Program-made: the position numbers and the translations under genes
Assembly: GCF_004770155.1 (NCBI RefSeq)
Contig: NZ_RQFA01000026.1
Coordinates: forward strand, 162,395-226,394
Direction of reading: 5' to 3'
DNA length: 64,000 bases
From: Leptospira gomenensis
GTDB lineage: Bacteria > Spirochaetota > Leptospiria > Leptospirales > Leptospiraceae
Notes under the pieces: model-generated
Told to the model about the DNA's origin: nothing
Databases searched by the model: none
Seen by the model: only the letters and a program-made list of their open reading frames with translations
Shown here: piece after piece, positions 45,348 to 54,319 of the stretch
How the letters are laid out: each line of letters begins with the position of its first letter
How positions within the stretch are numbered: position 1 is the first letter of the stretch

Positions 45348-45377
45348 CTATAATATTTATTTTACGGAATATTATAG
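45348..45377. promoter_or_regulatory. Perfect 10-bp inverted repeat upstream of the GyrI-like gene
   Basis: CTATAATATT (45348-45357) and AATATTATAG (45368-45377) with a 10-base spacer. Each arm contains TATAAT, on opposite strands. It ends 29 bases before the GyrI-like start. It could be an operator, a promoter pair or a structured 3' end; no T-tract follows on either side. Confidence 0.4.
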
Positions 45378-45406
45378 GAAAACGGGCGATAAAAGGGGAG
45401 AAAGGA

Positions 45407-45886
45407 ATGGAAAGGGAGATCGTTTCTAAAACGGAAACGGCGGTCGTGGGAATTTCGATCGTCACCAAAAACGAGGACGAAATTTCGGGACGGGGAAAAA
45501 TCGGAACTCTCTGGCGGAGATTTTACGAAGAGGGAATTTTGGAGAGGATTCCCGGCAAAAAAAATCCCGTCCACGTTTTGGCCGTTTATACCGATTACGA
45601 ATCCGACGAAACCGGCGCGTATCGTCTGCTTATAGGAGCGGAAGTGGAGAGTCCCGAAAATGTTCCGGACGGATTGGAAATTCGTTATATTCCGAAAGGT
45701 GAATATACTAAAATCACGAGCGAACGGGGACCGATCGAAAAGGCGGCCGTGGGAGTTTGGACTGAGATATGGGGCGACGCGGAACTGAAACAAAAACGTA
45801 AGTTCGCCGCCGATTTCGAATTATACGATCAAAGAGCGGCCGATCCCCAGGATGCACAATTGGACGTTTTTATCGGAATCCGCTGA
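45407..45886 (+). CDS. GyrI-like small-molecule-binding protein
   Basis: 159 residues with one SOUL/GyrI-like effector-binding domain. The visible signs are the N-terminal VVGISIVTKNEDEISG strand, the VYTDYESDETGAYRLLIGAEV centre and YIPKGEYTKITSE, then VWTEIW, as in AraC_E_bind domains. No DNA-binding domain is attached, as in SbmC/GyrI. GAAAGGA precedes the ATG. Confidence 0.85.
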   Translation: MEREIVSKTETAVVGISIVTKNEDEISGRGKIGTLWRRFYEEGILERIPGKKNPVHVLAVYTDYESDETGAYRLLIGAEVESPENVPDGLEIRYIPKGEYTKITSERGPIEKAAVGVWTEIWGDAELKQKRKFAADFELYDQRAADPQDAQLDVFIGIR

Positions 45887-45965
45887 CGTTTATGACTGTC
45901 CGGTTGCGGTTAACGTTCCGATTTGCGAACGGATCCGTAAAACCGCGGATCCGTTTCGTTTCGTT

Positions 45966-46751
45966 TTAGATTCCCCGAGTATCGTCGCAAACGGGATACG
46001 CGAGCATTGTCGGTTCCGCGTTTTCCGTGATCTTATAGCTGAACATATCGGCGATATCGGACGATTTGGCTAGGTAGTATTTGTTTCGATACGTATTCAG
46101 CCAGAGATACTGATCCTTAAACGTCCAACTTTTGTTTTTTTGCGCGGAACCGATTTCGCTTAACACGCCTTTGTTGCCCATCCAAATAGGATCCAACAAA
46201 CCCATGTTTTTACTTTTGCAGAACGCCTCCGCCGATTTGAAATTCATCATAGTATTGCCGATAAAAGCGCAACGGGTCCGTTTGCTGAATTGATACGAAA
46301 TTTGATCGGCGGGACAGGCCGAAGTTTTCGGAGTATCGGTTTTGGGTTCGGGTTTTACGTTTTGATTTTTGCTTTCGTCGGGTTGAGTTTGTTTTTTCGA
46401 TTCTTCCGCAGGTCGGTTTTGCGCGGCGGCCAAAACACCTAAGGAGTAAGTCGAATCGATATCGTTTAATTCGCGGATACATTGATTCAGGATGGAAATT
46501 CCTCCTTTGAAATTATTGTATCTCGTCACGTAGTCTTCTCCTCGTTCGCACAGACGTTTTGTTCTCAGATATCTTCCGTGTGCGGAGGATTTTTGTGCGA
46601 TAGGAAGTGCGTCTATCTTACGACCGACGTTTTCCAAGTCGCGTTTACTTTTTTGAAGCAATGGATCCGTGTCTTCTTTAGATTGTCCCGATATGCCGAG
46701 AAACGAGAATATCACTAACGGCAAAAAAAAAGTTTTAAATTCCGATTTCAT
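45966..46751 (-). CDS. Secreted hypothetical protein
   Basis: 261 residues from the ATG at 46751, which opens a good signal peptide (MKSEFKTFFLPLVIFSFLGISG); the frame extends upstream to 46808 without one. No lipobox Cys. Helical, Lys/Glu-rich N-terminal half with a low-complexity stretch (KKQTQPDESKNQNVKPEPKTD, split here as a Pro/Lys/Asp-rich linker around 130-150), then a compact C-terminal domain with Cys pairs (CPADQISY, CAFIGN, AFCKSKNMG, YPVCDD) that probably form disulfides, possibly a lectin-like fold. Not assigned to a family. Confidence 0.7.
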   Translation of the reverse strand: MKSEFKTFFLPLVIFSFLGISGQSKEDTDPLLQKSKRDLENVGRKIDALPIAQKSSAHGRYLRTKRLCERGEDYVTRYNNFKGGISILNQCIRELNDIDSTYSLGVLAAAQNRPAEESKKQTQPDESKNQNVKPEPKTDTPKTSACPADQISYQFSKRTRCAFIGNTMMNFKSAEAFCKSKNMGLLDPIWMGNKGVLSEIGSAQKNKSWTFKDQYLWLNTYRNKYYLAKSSDIADMFSYKITENAEPTMLAYPVCDDTRGI

Positions 46752-46919
46752 GTTTTGTGCGACTCCTTTGTCTGCGAACAGTACGACCGCCTTCAGTGAA
46801 AAAAACAAACGAAGGCGGTCAATCGATTCGTAAAAAGAGGAGCCGTTTTGATTTCGCCAAACATACGTTTGATTCCCCGGCCGAAACGTATGATGCGATG
46901 TCGTATTAACGAAATAGCT

Positions 46920-47360
46920 TTACACGAAAGGATTTCGTATCGCGAGATCCTTTCGCAAAACCGCACGCAATATCATATAGGCGAGAAGTCCCATCGGCCC
47001 GAAAAGAAAGGTTCCGATTTGACAGGGTAAAATCAGCCAACGGGATATTCCCAACTTTTCCGCATCCGCGCTTTCCCAGGTTCCGATAAATAGGTCGAAG
47101 GCGAGATAATGGATCCAACCGGCCGTCAAAGCCGCTGGATTTTGGAATAAAAGTTGCACCCCTTCCAAAGATGAAAAGTTTCCCTGCGTTTGTCCGAAAC
47201 TTCCGGCCAAAAGAATCGTATACGTTCCCCCGAAAAGGATCGTACTCAGAAGTACGGTAGTGATCGATTTGGTGTGTTTCCATTTGGGAAACGTCAAAAG
47301 AAGAATCCAACCCGCGAGTGCGAGATTGCTCGTTATCTTAAATATCAGCGAAGGTTCCAC
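46920..47360 (-). CDS. ABA4-like membrane protein (DUF4281)
   Basis: 146 residues, four membrane helices, GTG start. The signature GWIHYLAFDLFIGTWES (about 78-95) and the FLFGPMGLLAYMILR end match the ABA4-like family, named from the plant neoxanthin-synthesis protein; the bacterial role is unknown. The GTG lies one base after the stop of the preceding gene, with GGAG inside that gene, so the two form an operon. Confidence 0.85.
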   Translation of the reverse strand: MEPSLIFKITSNLALAGWILLLTFPKWKHTKSITTVLLSTILFGGTYTILLAGSFGQTQGNFSSLEGVQLLFQNPAALTAGWIHYLAFDLFIGTWESADAEKLGISRWLILPCQIGTFLFGPMGLLAYMILRAVLRKDLAIRNPFV

Positions 47361-47361
47361 G

Positions 47362-48309
47362 TTATGCTCCTTTGATGCGTGTTCGATTTGTCCTGCTCGA
47401 AAAAACCGGGGATAAAATTCCGGACATCATTCCTAAAAATGATATCATAAAGCCGATTCTAAACGGAAGAGAAGGTCTGATCAGAGTTTGTCCGGACAAC
47501 GCTTGTGCGGTCAGAGTTCCGACCAAGACGAGAAATGATACGGAAAAAATGCGGATCGCGACGACGGAAGTTTCCTCCGTAAATTTTAATACTCCGAAAA
47601 CGAAGGCCAGAAACGGAATGAGTTGCATCGCGTGAATTCCTATGAAATGAGGAATTCTCATATCGCCCGCGACGGTACTCCAACCCAAGATCGGTATTCC
47701 CGGACCAGCGTCCGGCGCTCCGAACGTATGTCCTCCGCTCGCTTCGAAACTTCCCGCCTTCATCGCCTCCAGTTGTTCGGGTCGCGGAACCGTCATCCAA
47801 AAACCGAGAATCATTCCCAATCCTGCGATGATCATCGCCCATCCTAAAGATTCACGAAGCGCCTTTTTTTCCGTTTTTTGAAAAATCAATATCGCCGCTA
47901 AAATCATATGAGAAATCCATAATATTCCGATCGCGGTTCCCATTACGCTGAAGATCGCACCGTTTAAGGGCGTTGTTACGTTGAAATGGCTGGGAATTCC
48001 ACGATAGGCTTGACCGAAAATGGCGACGTTTTCCACGGTCAGCATCGCGGTAACGATCCAGGACAATCCTCGGACGTATTTTTCATTTCCACGAACGTAA
48101 CCCAATATCCAAACCAGGGTAAAGGAATAGGCGGAAATCGAAATCGCGAATTTGATCGGTTTGAGCCATACTGGCGCGCCCGTGACCGTTCTTGAATCCA
48201 GGAAAAACGCCGGAACGAGTACGAATAGCACGAGTAAGTTGACGACCCCGTTCCAAAAAAGCGGCGGGTTGTTTTTCAAAGACCCGTACATCACGCTTAA
48301 AATTCTCAT
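47362..48309 (-). CDS. Polytopic membrane protein, unknown function
   Basis: 315 residues from the ATG at 48309, which has an ideal GGGAGG site 4 bases upstream. About eight membrane helices can be drawn, with short loops and conserved-looking His-containing segments (HFIGIHAMQLIPF near 220, ISHMILAAI near 130). No family recognised. First gene of an operon with the ABA4-like gene and divergent from a TetR regulator that shares the promoter region, so it is the probable target of that regulator. Confidence 0.78.
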   Translation of the reverse strand: MRILSVMYGSLKNNPPLFWNGVVNLLVLFVLVPAFFLDSRTVTGAPVWLKPIKFAISISAYSFTLVWILGYVRGNEKYVRGLSWIVTAMLTVENVAIFGQAYRGIPSHFNVTTPLNGAIFSVMGTAIGILWISHMILAAILIFQKTEKKALRESLGWAMIIAGLGMILGFWMTVPRPEQLEAMKAGSFEASGGHTFGAPDAGPGIPILGWSTVAGDMRIPHFIGIHAMQLIPFLAFVFGVLKFTEETSVVAIRIFSVSFLVLVGTLTAQALSGQTLIRPSLPFRIGFMISFLGMMSGILSPVFSSRTNRTRIKGA

Positions 48310-48369
48310 AAAACCTCCCAAAAGGGCCTTGACCCGATCCAGCTGGATGTTTTCAATGCAAACATATTG

Positions 48370-48386
48370 TGTTGACTCTGTCAACA
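48370..48386. promoter_or_regulatory. Palindromic operator between TetR and the membrane operon
   Basis: Perfect 7-bp inverted repeat TGTTGAC-TCT-GTCAACA. Each arm carries a TTGAC -35-like hexamer, one for each direction. It sits 25 bases before the TetR start and 60 bases before the membrane-protein start, a good place for a repressor to control both. Confidence 0.65.
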
Positions 48387-48411
48387 TAAAAAGTAGTCAG
48401 TAGCAACATTT

Positions 48412-49062
48412 ATGGAAAAAAAAGTCGCGTCCAAAAAGAAAACGGGAAAAAAACGGATCTCCGATTCTTATCATCACGGGGATCTAAAAAAGGCGATTTT
48501 GACGAAATCCGAGGAGATCCTGGAAAAATTCGGAATCGAAGGTTTGAGTTTACGCGATATCGCCGCCGATTTGGGGGTCAGTCACGCGGCGCCCTACAGA
48601 CATTTCCCGAGAAAGGTGGATCTGTTGTTCACGCTTGCGATTCGCGGATTTTCCGATCTTGCGGAAGAGATGCGTCAGGCTTGGGAAAGCAGCGATGATC
48701 CGATAGAAAGATTACGCTCCGCCGGATCACGTTATGTGAAATTGGCGATCGCACATCCTAGAAGAACGGAGCTTATGTTCGGCGGGACCTTGGCCTGCGA
48801 ATCGGACGCTCCCGCGGAACTTTTGTCCGTGGGAAAGGAAGCGTTTTTCGGACTGTTTCGGATCGTAGAAGACGGTCGTCAAAGGGGGGTTTTTCGCGAC
48901 GAGGATGCGTACGATCTTTCGTTCTCGCTCTGGAGCACCGTTCACGGTTTTGCGGTTTTGACGAACGGCAGGCAGATTCCCCCGGACGTAGTTGAGACGA
49001 GAGGAATGGAAACGATTTTGAACTCCATGTTGTCGTCCGCGGTAAGGGGCATTCTACGTTGA
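48412..49062 (+). CDS. TetR/AcrR family regulator
   Basis: 216 residues. A Lys-rich N-terminal tail (about 1-20) precedes the TetR helix-turn-helix (about 32-75: GLSLRDIADDLGVSHAAPYRHFPRKVDLL). The C-terminal domain resembles the WHG/TetR_C_13 type (ESSDDPIERLRSAGSRYVKLAIAHP, LWSTVHGFAVL). It lies next to a perfect palindrome and divergent from the membrane-protein/ABA4-like operon, the likely regulated genes. Confidence 0.9.
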   Translation: MEKKVASKKKTGKKRISDSYHHGDLKKAILTKSEEILEKFGIEGLSLRDIAADLGVSHAAPYRHFPRKVDLLFTLAIRGFSDLAEEMRQAWESSDDPIERLRSAGSRYVKLAIAHPRRTELMFGGTLACESDAPAELLSVGKEAFFGLFRIVEDGRQRGVFRDEDAYDLSFSLWSTVHGFAVLTNGRQIPPDVVETRGMETILNSMLSSAVRGILR

Positions 49063-49140
49063 TCCTCTCGCGGAGAAATCCGTTGCGGAAAAATTTCCGA
49101 TCATCGGAAAACGTTTGTGAATTGAAACCGCTTTCACAGT

Positions 49141-49356
49141 TTGAAACTTGTGGAGAGTTATTCGGATTCGAACCGCGCCGCAGGCGCGGTTTCTAAATTA
49201 TGTTCCCGCTGCGGTAAAGGATTTCGTTGCGGAGCAGCCGCCGGATTCTGCGATTGTTTTTCCGTAGCGTTAGACGAAACAGCGCTTCTTAAAATTCGGA
49301 AAGAATTTTCGGACTGCCTTTGTGTCGCCTGTCTCGAGGAATGGAGGGTTTCTTAA
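49141..49356 (+). CDS. Cysteine-rich CWC family protein
   Basis: 71 residues, start TTG at 49141 or GTG at 49150; no ribosome binding site is clear. The Cys-rich CWC pattern is complete: CSRCGKGFRCGAAAGFCDC followed by CLCVACL, seven or more Cys that should bind zinc. The first 20 codons include a perfect 9-bp GC hairpin (49171-49191), unusual in a coding start. Family function unknown. Confidence 0.75.
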   Translation: MKLVESYSDSNRAAGAVSKLCSRCGKGFRCGAAAGFCDCFSVALDETALLKIRKEFSDCLCVACLEEWRVS

Positions 49357-49489
49357 TTCGTACGGATGCGTTTTTGGACCCGGATGGTCCTCGTGATCGT
49401 CTAATAAAAACTCCCGTTTAACGCGGACTCGTCCCGACGAGTTCGAAAATTAGGATCCTTGGTCGAAACCGAGGGTCGAACGAATATTC

Positions 49490-52400
49490 TTGTCCGAGAG
49501 GTTCCCCTTGCTTTCCGTAGTGTCGATACGAAATCCAATTTTTTCCTGGATGATGATGGCCGCGATCATTCTGTTCGGCTCGATCGGATTCTCGCGTATG
49601 GGACTTTCCCAAATGCCGGACGTCGATTTTCCGGTAGTGAACGTCTCCTTTAATCTGATCGGTGCAAACGCGCAAGTGATGGAAACCGACGTCGTCGATC
49701 CGGTGGAAGAAGTTCTGATGGCTGTGGAAGGTGTGACGGAAGTTCGATCTACTTCCTCGGACGGCTCCGCAACGGTCACGGTGGAGTTGGATCTCAGTCG
49801 CGACGTGGACGTTGCCGTGCAGGAGATTCAAACCAAACTCGCGCAGGTTTCCAATAAACTTCCGGAAGATTTGGATCCTCCCGTGATCACCAAATCCAAT
49901 CCGGACGATGTTCCTATCATTTGGATTTCCTTGACTGCGGTCGGTAAAACCGAACGCGAGAAAATGCTTTTCGTTAAGGATTTTCTCAAGGATCGGTTCC
50001 AAAAAATTCCCGGTGTGGGAGAAATCATTCTCGGCGGTTATGTGGATCGTACGATCAACGTTTATCTTGATCCGCTCAAACTTTCCAGGAACGAAATCGC
50101 CGTGGACGATATCGTCAATACGTTGAAGGAACAGAATCTCGAAGTTCCTTCCGGCCGTTTGGAAAATAGGACAAGCGAAATCAGTCTGCGCGCCGTCGGC
50201 GAGGTCCCTACTTCGGAACAGTTCGGAAATATTTTTTTGAATTCGAGAAGCGGTTCTCCTCTGTTCCGTTCGATCCGACTCAAGGACATCGCCGTCGTAG
50301 AAGACGGGTTAGGCGAAGTCAGGAGAATTTCGAGATTTAACGGTATTTCCGCCGTGGGAATCGGCATCAAAAAACTCAAAGGCGCAAACGCGGTTCGAGT
50401 CGGTGATCTTGTCAAAGCCAAGGTTCGGGAATTAAAACCAGGACTTCCTCAAGGATACGATCTCAACGTCTCCAACGACAATACCGGTTATATCCGTGAC
50501 AGCGTCAACGAACTCGAATTCACTTTGATCTTCTCCGCGATTTTGACCGGTTTTGTCTGTCGTCTTTTTTTGGGGAATTGGAAAAGTACGGGGAACGTTC
50601 TCCTCGCGATTCCGACTTCGGTAATCGGAACGTTTTTGTTTTTATACTTTGCCGGTTTTACGATCAACACCTTTACGATGTTAGGTCTTTCTCTCGCGAC
50701 TGGGATCGTTGTGGACGACGCGATTATGGTGTTGGAAAACATAACCCGGCACAAAGAGAAGGGGAAGACCTGGTTGGACGCGTCCCTGGAAGGCGCCGGC
50801 GAAATCCGATTCGCCGCGCTCGCGGCTACGTTAGCCGTCGTTGCTATCTTTCTTCCGGTCGCGTTTATGAAGGGAATCATCGGAAGATATTTTCTCGAAT
50901 TCGGAGCGACCATTTCCGTTGCGGTATTACTTTCCCTTTTCGAAGCGCTCAGCTTTACTCCTATGCGTTCCTCTTTGTACGGAGAATCTCCGGGTTTCTC
51001 CGTTTCCAAATACGGAACGCCTTCCCGTTTCGACGTATTTTCCTCGGATGCGAAAAAAAAATTCGGTTCGTATATGGATGCGGTCTCAATTTTTAAAAAA
51101 TCCGATCCGTATATGGAAAGGTTTCTTTCATACAGTACGGACTTTTACGCGAGATCCGTCGATTTCGTTTTAAAATATCCGAAGTGGATTCTGTTCGGAT
51201 CGACTGCGTTATTCGCGCTTTCACTGGGTTTTTTCTTTCTACTCAAAAAGGAATTCATTCCCCCGCAAGACATGGGACGTTTTATCATACGGGCGCGTTT
51301 ACCGACGGGATCTTCCCTTCAAAGAACGGACGAAACGATGAGGAAGGCGGAGCAATATCTTCTCACCCGAAAGGAAATAGAAAAATATATGTCCAACGTC
51401 GGCGGATTCGGAGGAACCGAATCCAATGCGGGAATGTTCTTTGTGACGATGAAGGAGATGGGACAGCGTCCAAAAAATCCCAAAACGGGAAAGGAAATCA
51501 CCCAGTCAGCGTTTTTCGGAATTTTGCGGAAGGATCTCAAGGAACTCGTGCCCGAGGCGACGTTCTCCGTTCAGGATCTTTCGCAGCGCGGTTTTTCGGC
51601 GGGAAGAGGATATCCCGTCGAACTCGTGTTAACCGGTCCCGATTGGCGGAAGTTGTCCGAGTTGTCGGTTCGGATCCTTGAGAAGTTGAAGGAGAATAAA
51701 ACGGTTCTGGACGTCGATACGGATTACGTTTCCGGTCAAAAGGAGCTGCGGCTCGTGACCGATCGAGAAGCCGCCGCGTTACGAGGCGTGAGTATGGCCA
51801 ACGTAGGTAACACGGTCGGAACTCTGATGGGAGGAAAGAACGTTAGTCGCTTTACCGAGAACGGAAGAAGTTACGACGTTCGCGTTAAGATACAAAAGGA
51901 CAAAGGAGAAAATGCGACCGTTCTTCCCGACATCAGCGTTCGAAACACGTTCGGAGAATTCGTACGTCTAAAGGAGGTGGTGAACATCCAGGAAAAGGAG
52001 GCGTTGAAGACGATTACGAGAATCAACCGAGAACGTGCGATCCGTATCTTCGGAAATCCAGCTCCTGCGCTCGGTCAAACCGCTTCCACCGAAAAGGCAT
52101 TGGAAATCGCCAAGGAAATTCTTCCGGACGGTTATTCGGTTTCGATCACAGGTTCCGCAAAAACGGCCAAAGAATCGGGGGACAGCCTTGTTTCGGCTTT
52201 GTTTTTCGGAATTCTTCTTTCGTATATGATTTTGGCGAGTCAGTTTAACAGTCTTAAACAGCCGTTGTATATCCTTCTCGCGATGCCGTTCAGTTTTACG
52301 GGCGCGTTAGTCGCTCTTTATCTGTTCGGCCAATCTTTGAATATGTACAGTTTCATCGGTTTAATCCTACTTTTGGGTTTGGTCAAAAAGAATTCGATCC

Positions 52401-52771
52401 TTCTCGTAGAGTTCGTAAATCACGTGCGAGCGGAGGGAAAGGATATACGGGAGGCGATTCGGGAAGGTTGTCCGATCCGTCTGCGCCCCGTGCTTATGAC
52501 TTCGTTCAGTTCGATCGCGGCCGCCCTTCCTCCCGCTTTGGCTCTCGGACCCGGTGCGGAAACTAGAATCCCTATGGCGGTCACGATTTTAGGCGGAATG
52601 ATCCTTTCCACATTGATCACTCTGCTTGTGGTGCCTGCGGCGTATTATTTGGGGGAGAGGGGCGGCGCCTCGCAAAATAAAAAAACCGCCGCCCCTGCGT
52701 TCCAGTTTTCGGGGTCAAATCCTCCGAATCGGACGCCCAGAAATAAAAAGAAGGCCGGACGAATCGAATGA
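49490..52771 (+). CDS. RND-family efflux pump, inner-membrane subunit
   Basis: 1093 residues, TTG start; the N-terminus (VVSIRNPIFSWMMMAAIILFGSIGFSRM) is the usual beginning of the family. Twelve membrane helices and two large periplasmic loops. The proton-relay Asp pair is in TM4 (GIVVDDAIMVLEN, about 400) and the Lys in TM10 (LVKKNSILLVEF, about 960). AcrB-type pumps export drugs or lipophilic compounds using the proton gradient and normally need an HlyD-type adaptor. No adaptor gene lies next to it; the outer-membrane partner follows with a four-base overlap. Confidence 0.93.
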   Translation: MSERFPLLSVVSIRNPIFSWMMMAAIILFGSIGFSRMGLSQMPDVDFPVVNVSFNLIGANAQVMETDVVDPVEEVLMAVEGVTEVRSTSSDGSATVTVELDLSRDVDVAVQEIQTKLAQVSNKLPEDLDPPVITKSNPDDVPIIWISLTAVGKTEREKMLFVKDFLKDRFQKIPGVGEIILGGYVDRTINVYLDPLKLSRNEIAVDDIVNTLKEQNLEVPSGRLENRTSEISLRAVGEVPTSEQFGNIFLNSRSGSPLFRSIRLKDIAVVEDGLGEVRRISRFNGISAVGIGIKKLKGANAVRVGDLVKAKVRELKPGLPQGYDLNVSNDNTGYIRDSVNELEFTLIFSAILTGFVCRLFLGNWKSTGNVLLAIPTSVIGTFLFLYFAGFTINTFTMLGLSLATGIVVDDAIMVLENITRHKEKGKTWLDASLEGAGEIRFAALAATLAVVAIFLPVAFMKGIIGRYFLEFGATISVAVLLSLFEALSFTPMRSSLYGESPGFSVSKYGTPSRFDVFSSDAKKKFGSYMDAVSIFKKSDPYMERFLSYSTDFYARSVDFVLKYPKWILFGSTALFALSLGFFFLLKKEFIPPQDMGRFIIRARLPTGSSLQRTDETMRKAEQYLLTRKEIEKYMSNVGGFGGTESNAGMFFVTMKEMGQRPKNPKTGKEITQSAFFGILRKDLKELVPEATFSVQDLSQRGFSAGRGYPVELVLTGPDWRKLSELSVRILEKLKENKTVLDVDTDYVSGQKELRLVTDREAAALRGVSMANVGNTVGTLMGGKNVSRFTENGRSYDVRVKIQKDKGENATVLPDISVRNTFGEFVRLKEVVNIQEKEALKTITRINRERAIRIFGNPAPALGQTASTEKALEIAKEILPDGYSVSITGSAKTAKESGDSLVSALFFGILLSYMILASQFNSLKQPLYILLAMPFSFTGALVALYLFGQSLNMYSFIGLILLLGLVKKNSILLVEFVNHVRAEGKDIREAIREGCPIRLRPVLMTSFSSIAAALPPALALGPGAETRIPMAVTILGGMILSTLITLLVVPAAYYLGERGGASQNKKTAAPAFQFSGSNPPNRTPRNKKKAGRIE

Positions 52772-54249
52772 AAATTCAAAAAAAAGAATATATAAAATAT
52801 CTAATATATTGTTTCAGTGGATTCTGCCGACTTTCGATTCTTTCTTTTTTTCTGATCCCGGTCGGATGTACGGACGACTCCGCGATCCGAACCAACGACG
52901 GAATCGTGGAGCCGCGCCTGGAGGAAGTGACCGGCGTGACCACGGAAAGGCTCCGTAAAATCTCTTCGGAACAGGAATTGAGCATAGAAGAATTGTACGC
53001 GTACGCGGTAGAAAAAACCGAGCGGATCGCGCTCAAAGAGGAGGCTATACAACAGGCCGATTCTCAAAAAGCGGCGGCCTTCGCCTCGTTTTTCCCGTCC
53101 TTGTCTTTGGTTTACAACAAGTTCTACCGGGTTCCCGGCCCGAATTCCCATTTTAATCCTTTTTACACGGAACCGAATCCGTATACGGGAAGTTCTTCGA
53201 GCAGTAGTCTTCCGCCCACCGTCGGACCCGGAACGAGGTTGTTGTTGAGTGTTCCCATTTTGAACGGGGTGAGTCAATATACGACTTACAAGGCTGCCGG
53301 CGCTCTGACCAATGTGCGGATAAACGAGGCTCGTTACGAATCGGGACGGTTGTATCTTGAAATCGCACAAGCATATTATAATGTTCTACAGTTAAAGGAA
53401 ATCATTCTTTTGGAGGAGAAAAAGACCGAGCTCGTCCGAAAAACGATACAGGAACGGAGAAGGCTTTTTTCGCTCGGTAGAATTACCCGCGCCGGTTTGA
53501 GCGGGGCAGAGGCGGATTTTTCGAGATCGGAAGCTGCACTCGAGGATTTTCGATATCAGCTCAAACAAAGCGAAATGATTTTGGAAAGTCTCGTCGGCGC
53601 GGGAGAAGGGGGACTTCGTCTTGCCGTTCCAAAGGATCCGATCCGGTTTCCGCAGAATCTTCTTCCCGAAGAAAGAACCGCAAAACGATACGACGTGATC
53701 GCCGCACGGGAAAATCTGAAGATGGCGGAATTGAATCTCAAAAAGGCTTGGGGAGGTCATCTTCCTTCCGTTACTTTAAATAATTATTATACGATTCCGG
53801 AACACAATACTACGCCTAACAAGGATATAACGATGCAGCTTTCGATCAACGTTCCACTGTTATCGGCGGGAACGATCACGGCCGGAGTAAAACAAGCCGA
53901 ATCGGCGGTCCGACAAGCGGAACTTCAATTGTCCCAAGCGAAGCGGATCGCTTCGGACGAAATCCGGAAAGCCTACGAGAGTTCTCTCAATTCTGCGAGG
54001 TTATTGGCTTTGTATGCGAAAGCGAGAAATTCCGCGGAATCCAATCTGAGCAGTCAGAGAAGGGGATTCAGTTATAAGACCGCTTCGCGTTTGGACCTTC
54101 TCGTTTCCGAGACTTCCTTTTTGGATTCGGAAATCGCCTATCGAAAGGCGTTTTATCAACATTCCCTCAACGCGGTCTGGTATTCGGTTGCGATCGGAGA
54201 ATCTCCTAAATTAAAAAAATCGAAAGAAGAGGACGGAACCGCGAATTGA
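52768..54249 (+). CDS. TolC-family outer-membrane efflux lipoprotein
   Basis: 493 residues. N-terminal signal with lipobox LIPVGC (Cys about residue 34), so it is probably lipid-anchored as OprM-type channels are. Two long helical repeats (about 75-265 and 290-490) carry the TolC barrel/tunnel pattern, for example SIEELYAYAVEKTERIALKE, EIAQAYYNVLQLKE and KQAESAVRQAELQLSQAKR. Its ATG overlaps the RND stop (ATGA), so pump and channel are coupled. Confidence 0.9.
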   Translation: MKIQKKEYIKYLIYCFSGFCRLSILSFFLIPVGCTDDSAIRTNDGIVEPRLEEVTGVTTERLRKISSEQELSIEELYAYAVEKTERIALKEEAIQQADSQKAAAFASFFPSLSLVYNKFYRVPGPNSHFNPFYTEPNPYTGSSSSSSLPPTVGPGTRLLLSVPILNGVSQYTTYKAAGALTNVRINEARYESGRLYLEIAQAYYNVLQLKEIILLEEKKTELVRKTIQERRRLFSLGRITRAGLSGAEADFSRSEAALEDFRYQLKQSEMILESLVGAGEGGLRLAVPKDPIRFPQNLLPEERTAKRYDVIAARENLKMAELNLKKAWGGHLPSVTLNNYYTIPEHNTTPNKDITMQLSINVPLLSAGTITAGVKQAESAVRQAELQLSQAKRIASDEIRKAYESSLNSARLLALYAKARNSAESNLSSQRRGFSYKTASRLDLLVSETSFLDSEIAYRKAFYQHSLNAVWYSVAIGESPKLKKSKEEDGTAN

Positions 54250-54262
54250 TTTCGTTGTACGC

Positions 54263-54291
54263 TTGACATATCCTCTCCACGATTTTAACTA
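54263..54291 (+). promoter_or_regulatory. Likely promoter of acyl-CoA dehydrogenase paralogue B
   Basis: -35 TTGACA (54263-54268), 17-base spacer, -10 TAACTA (54286-54291), 28 bases before the start codon. The -10 matches four of six consensus positions. Confidence 0.5.
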
Positions 54292-54319
54292 ATGGGCAAA
54301 GTCGAGAGGTAGGATCCCC

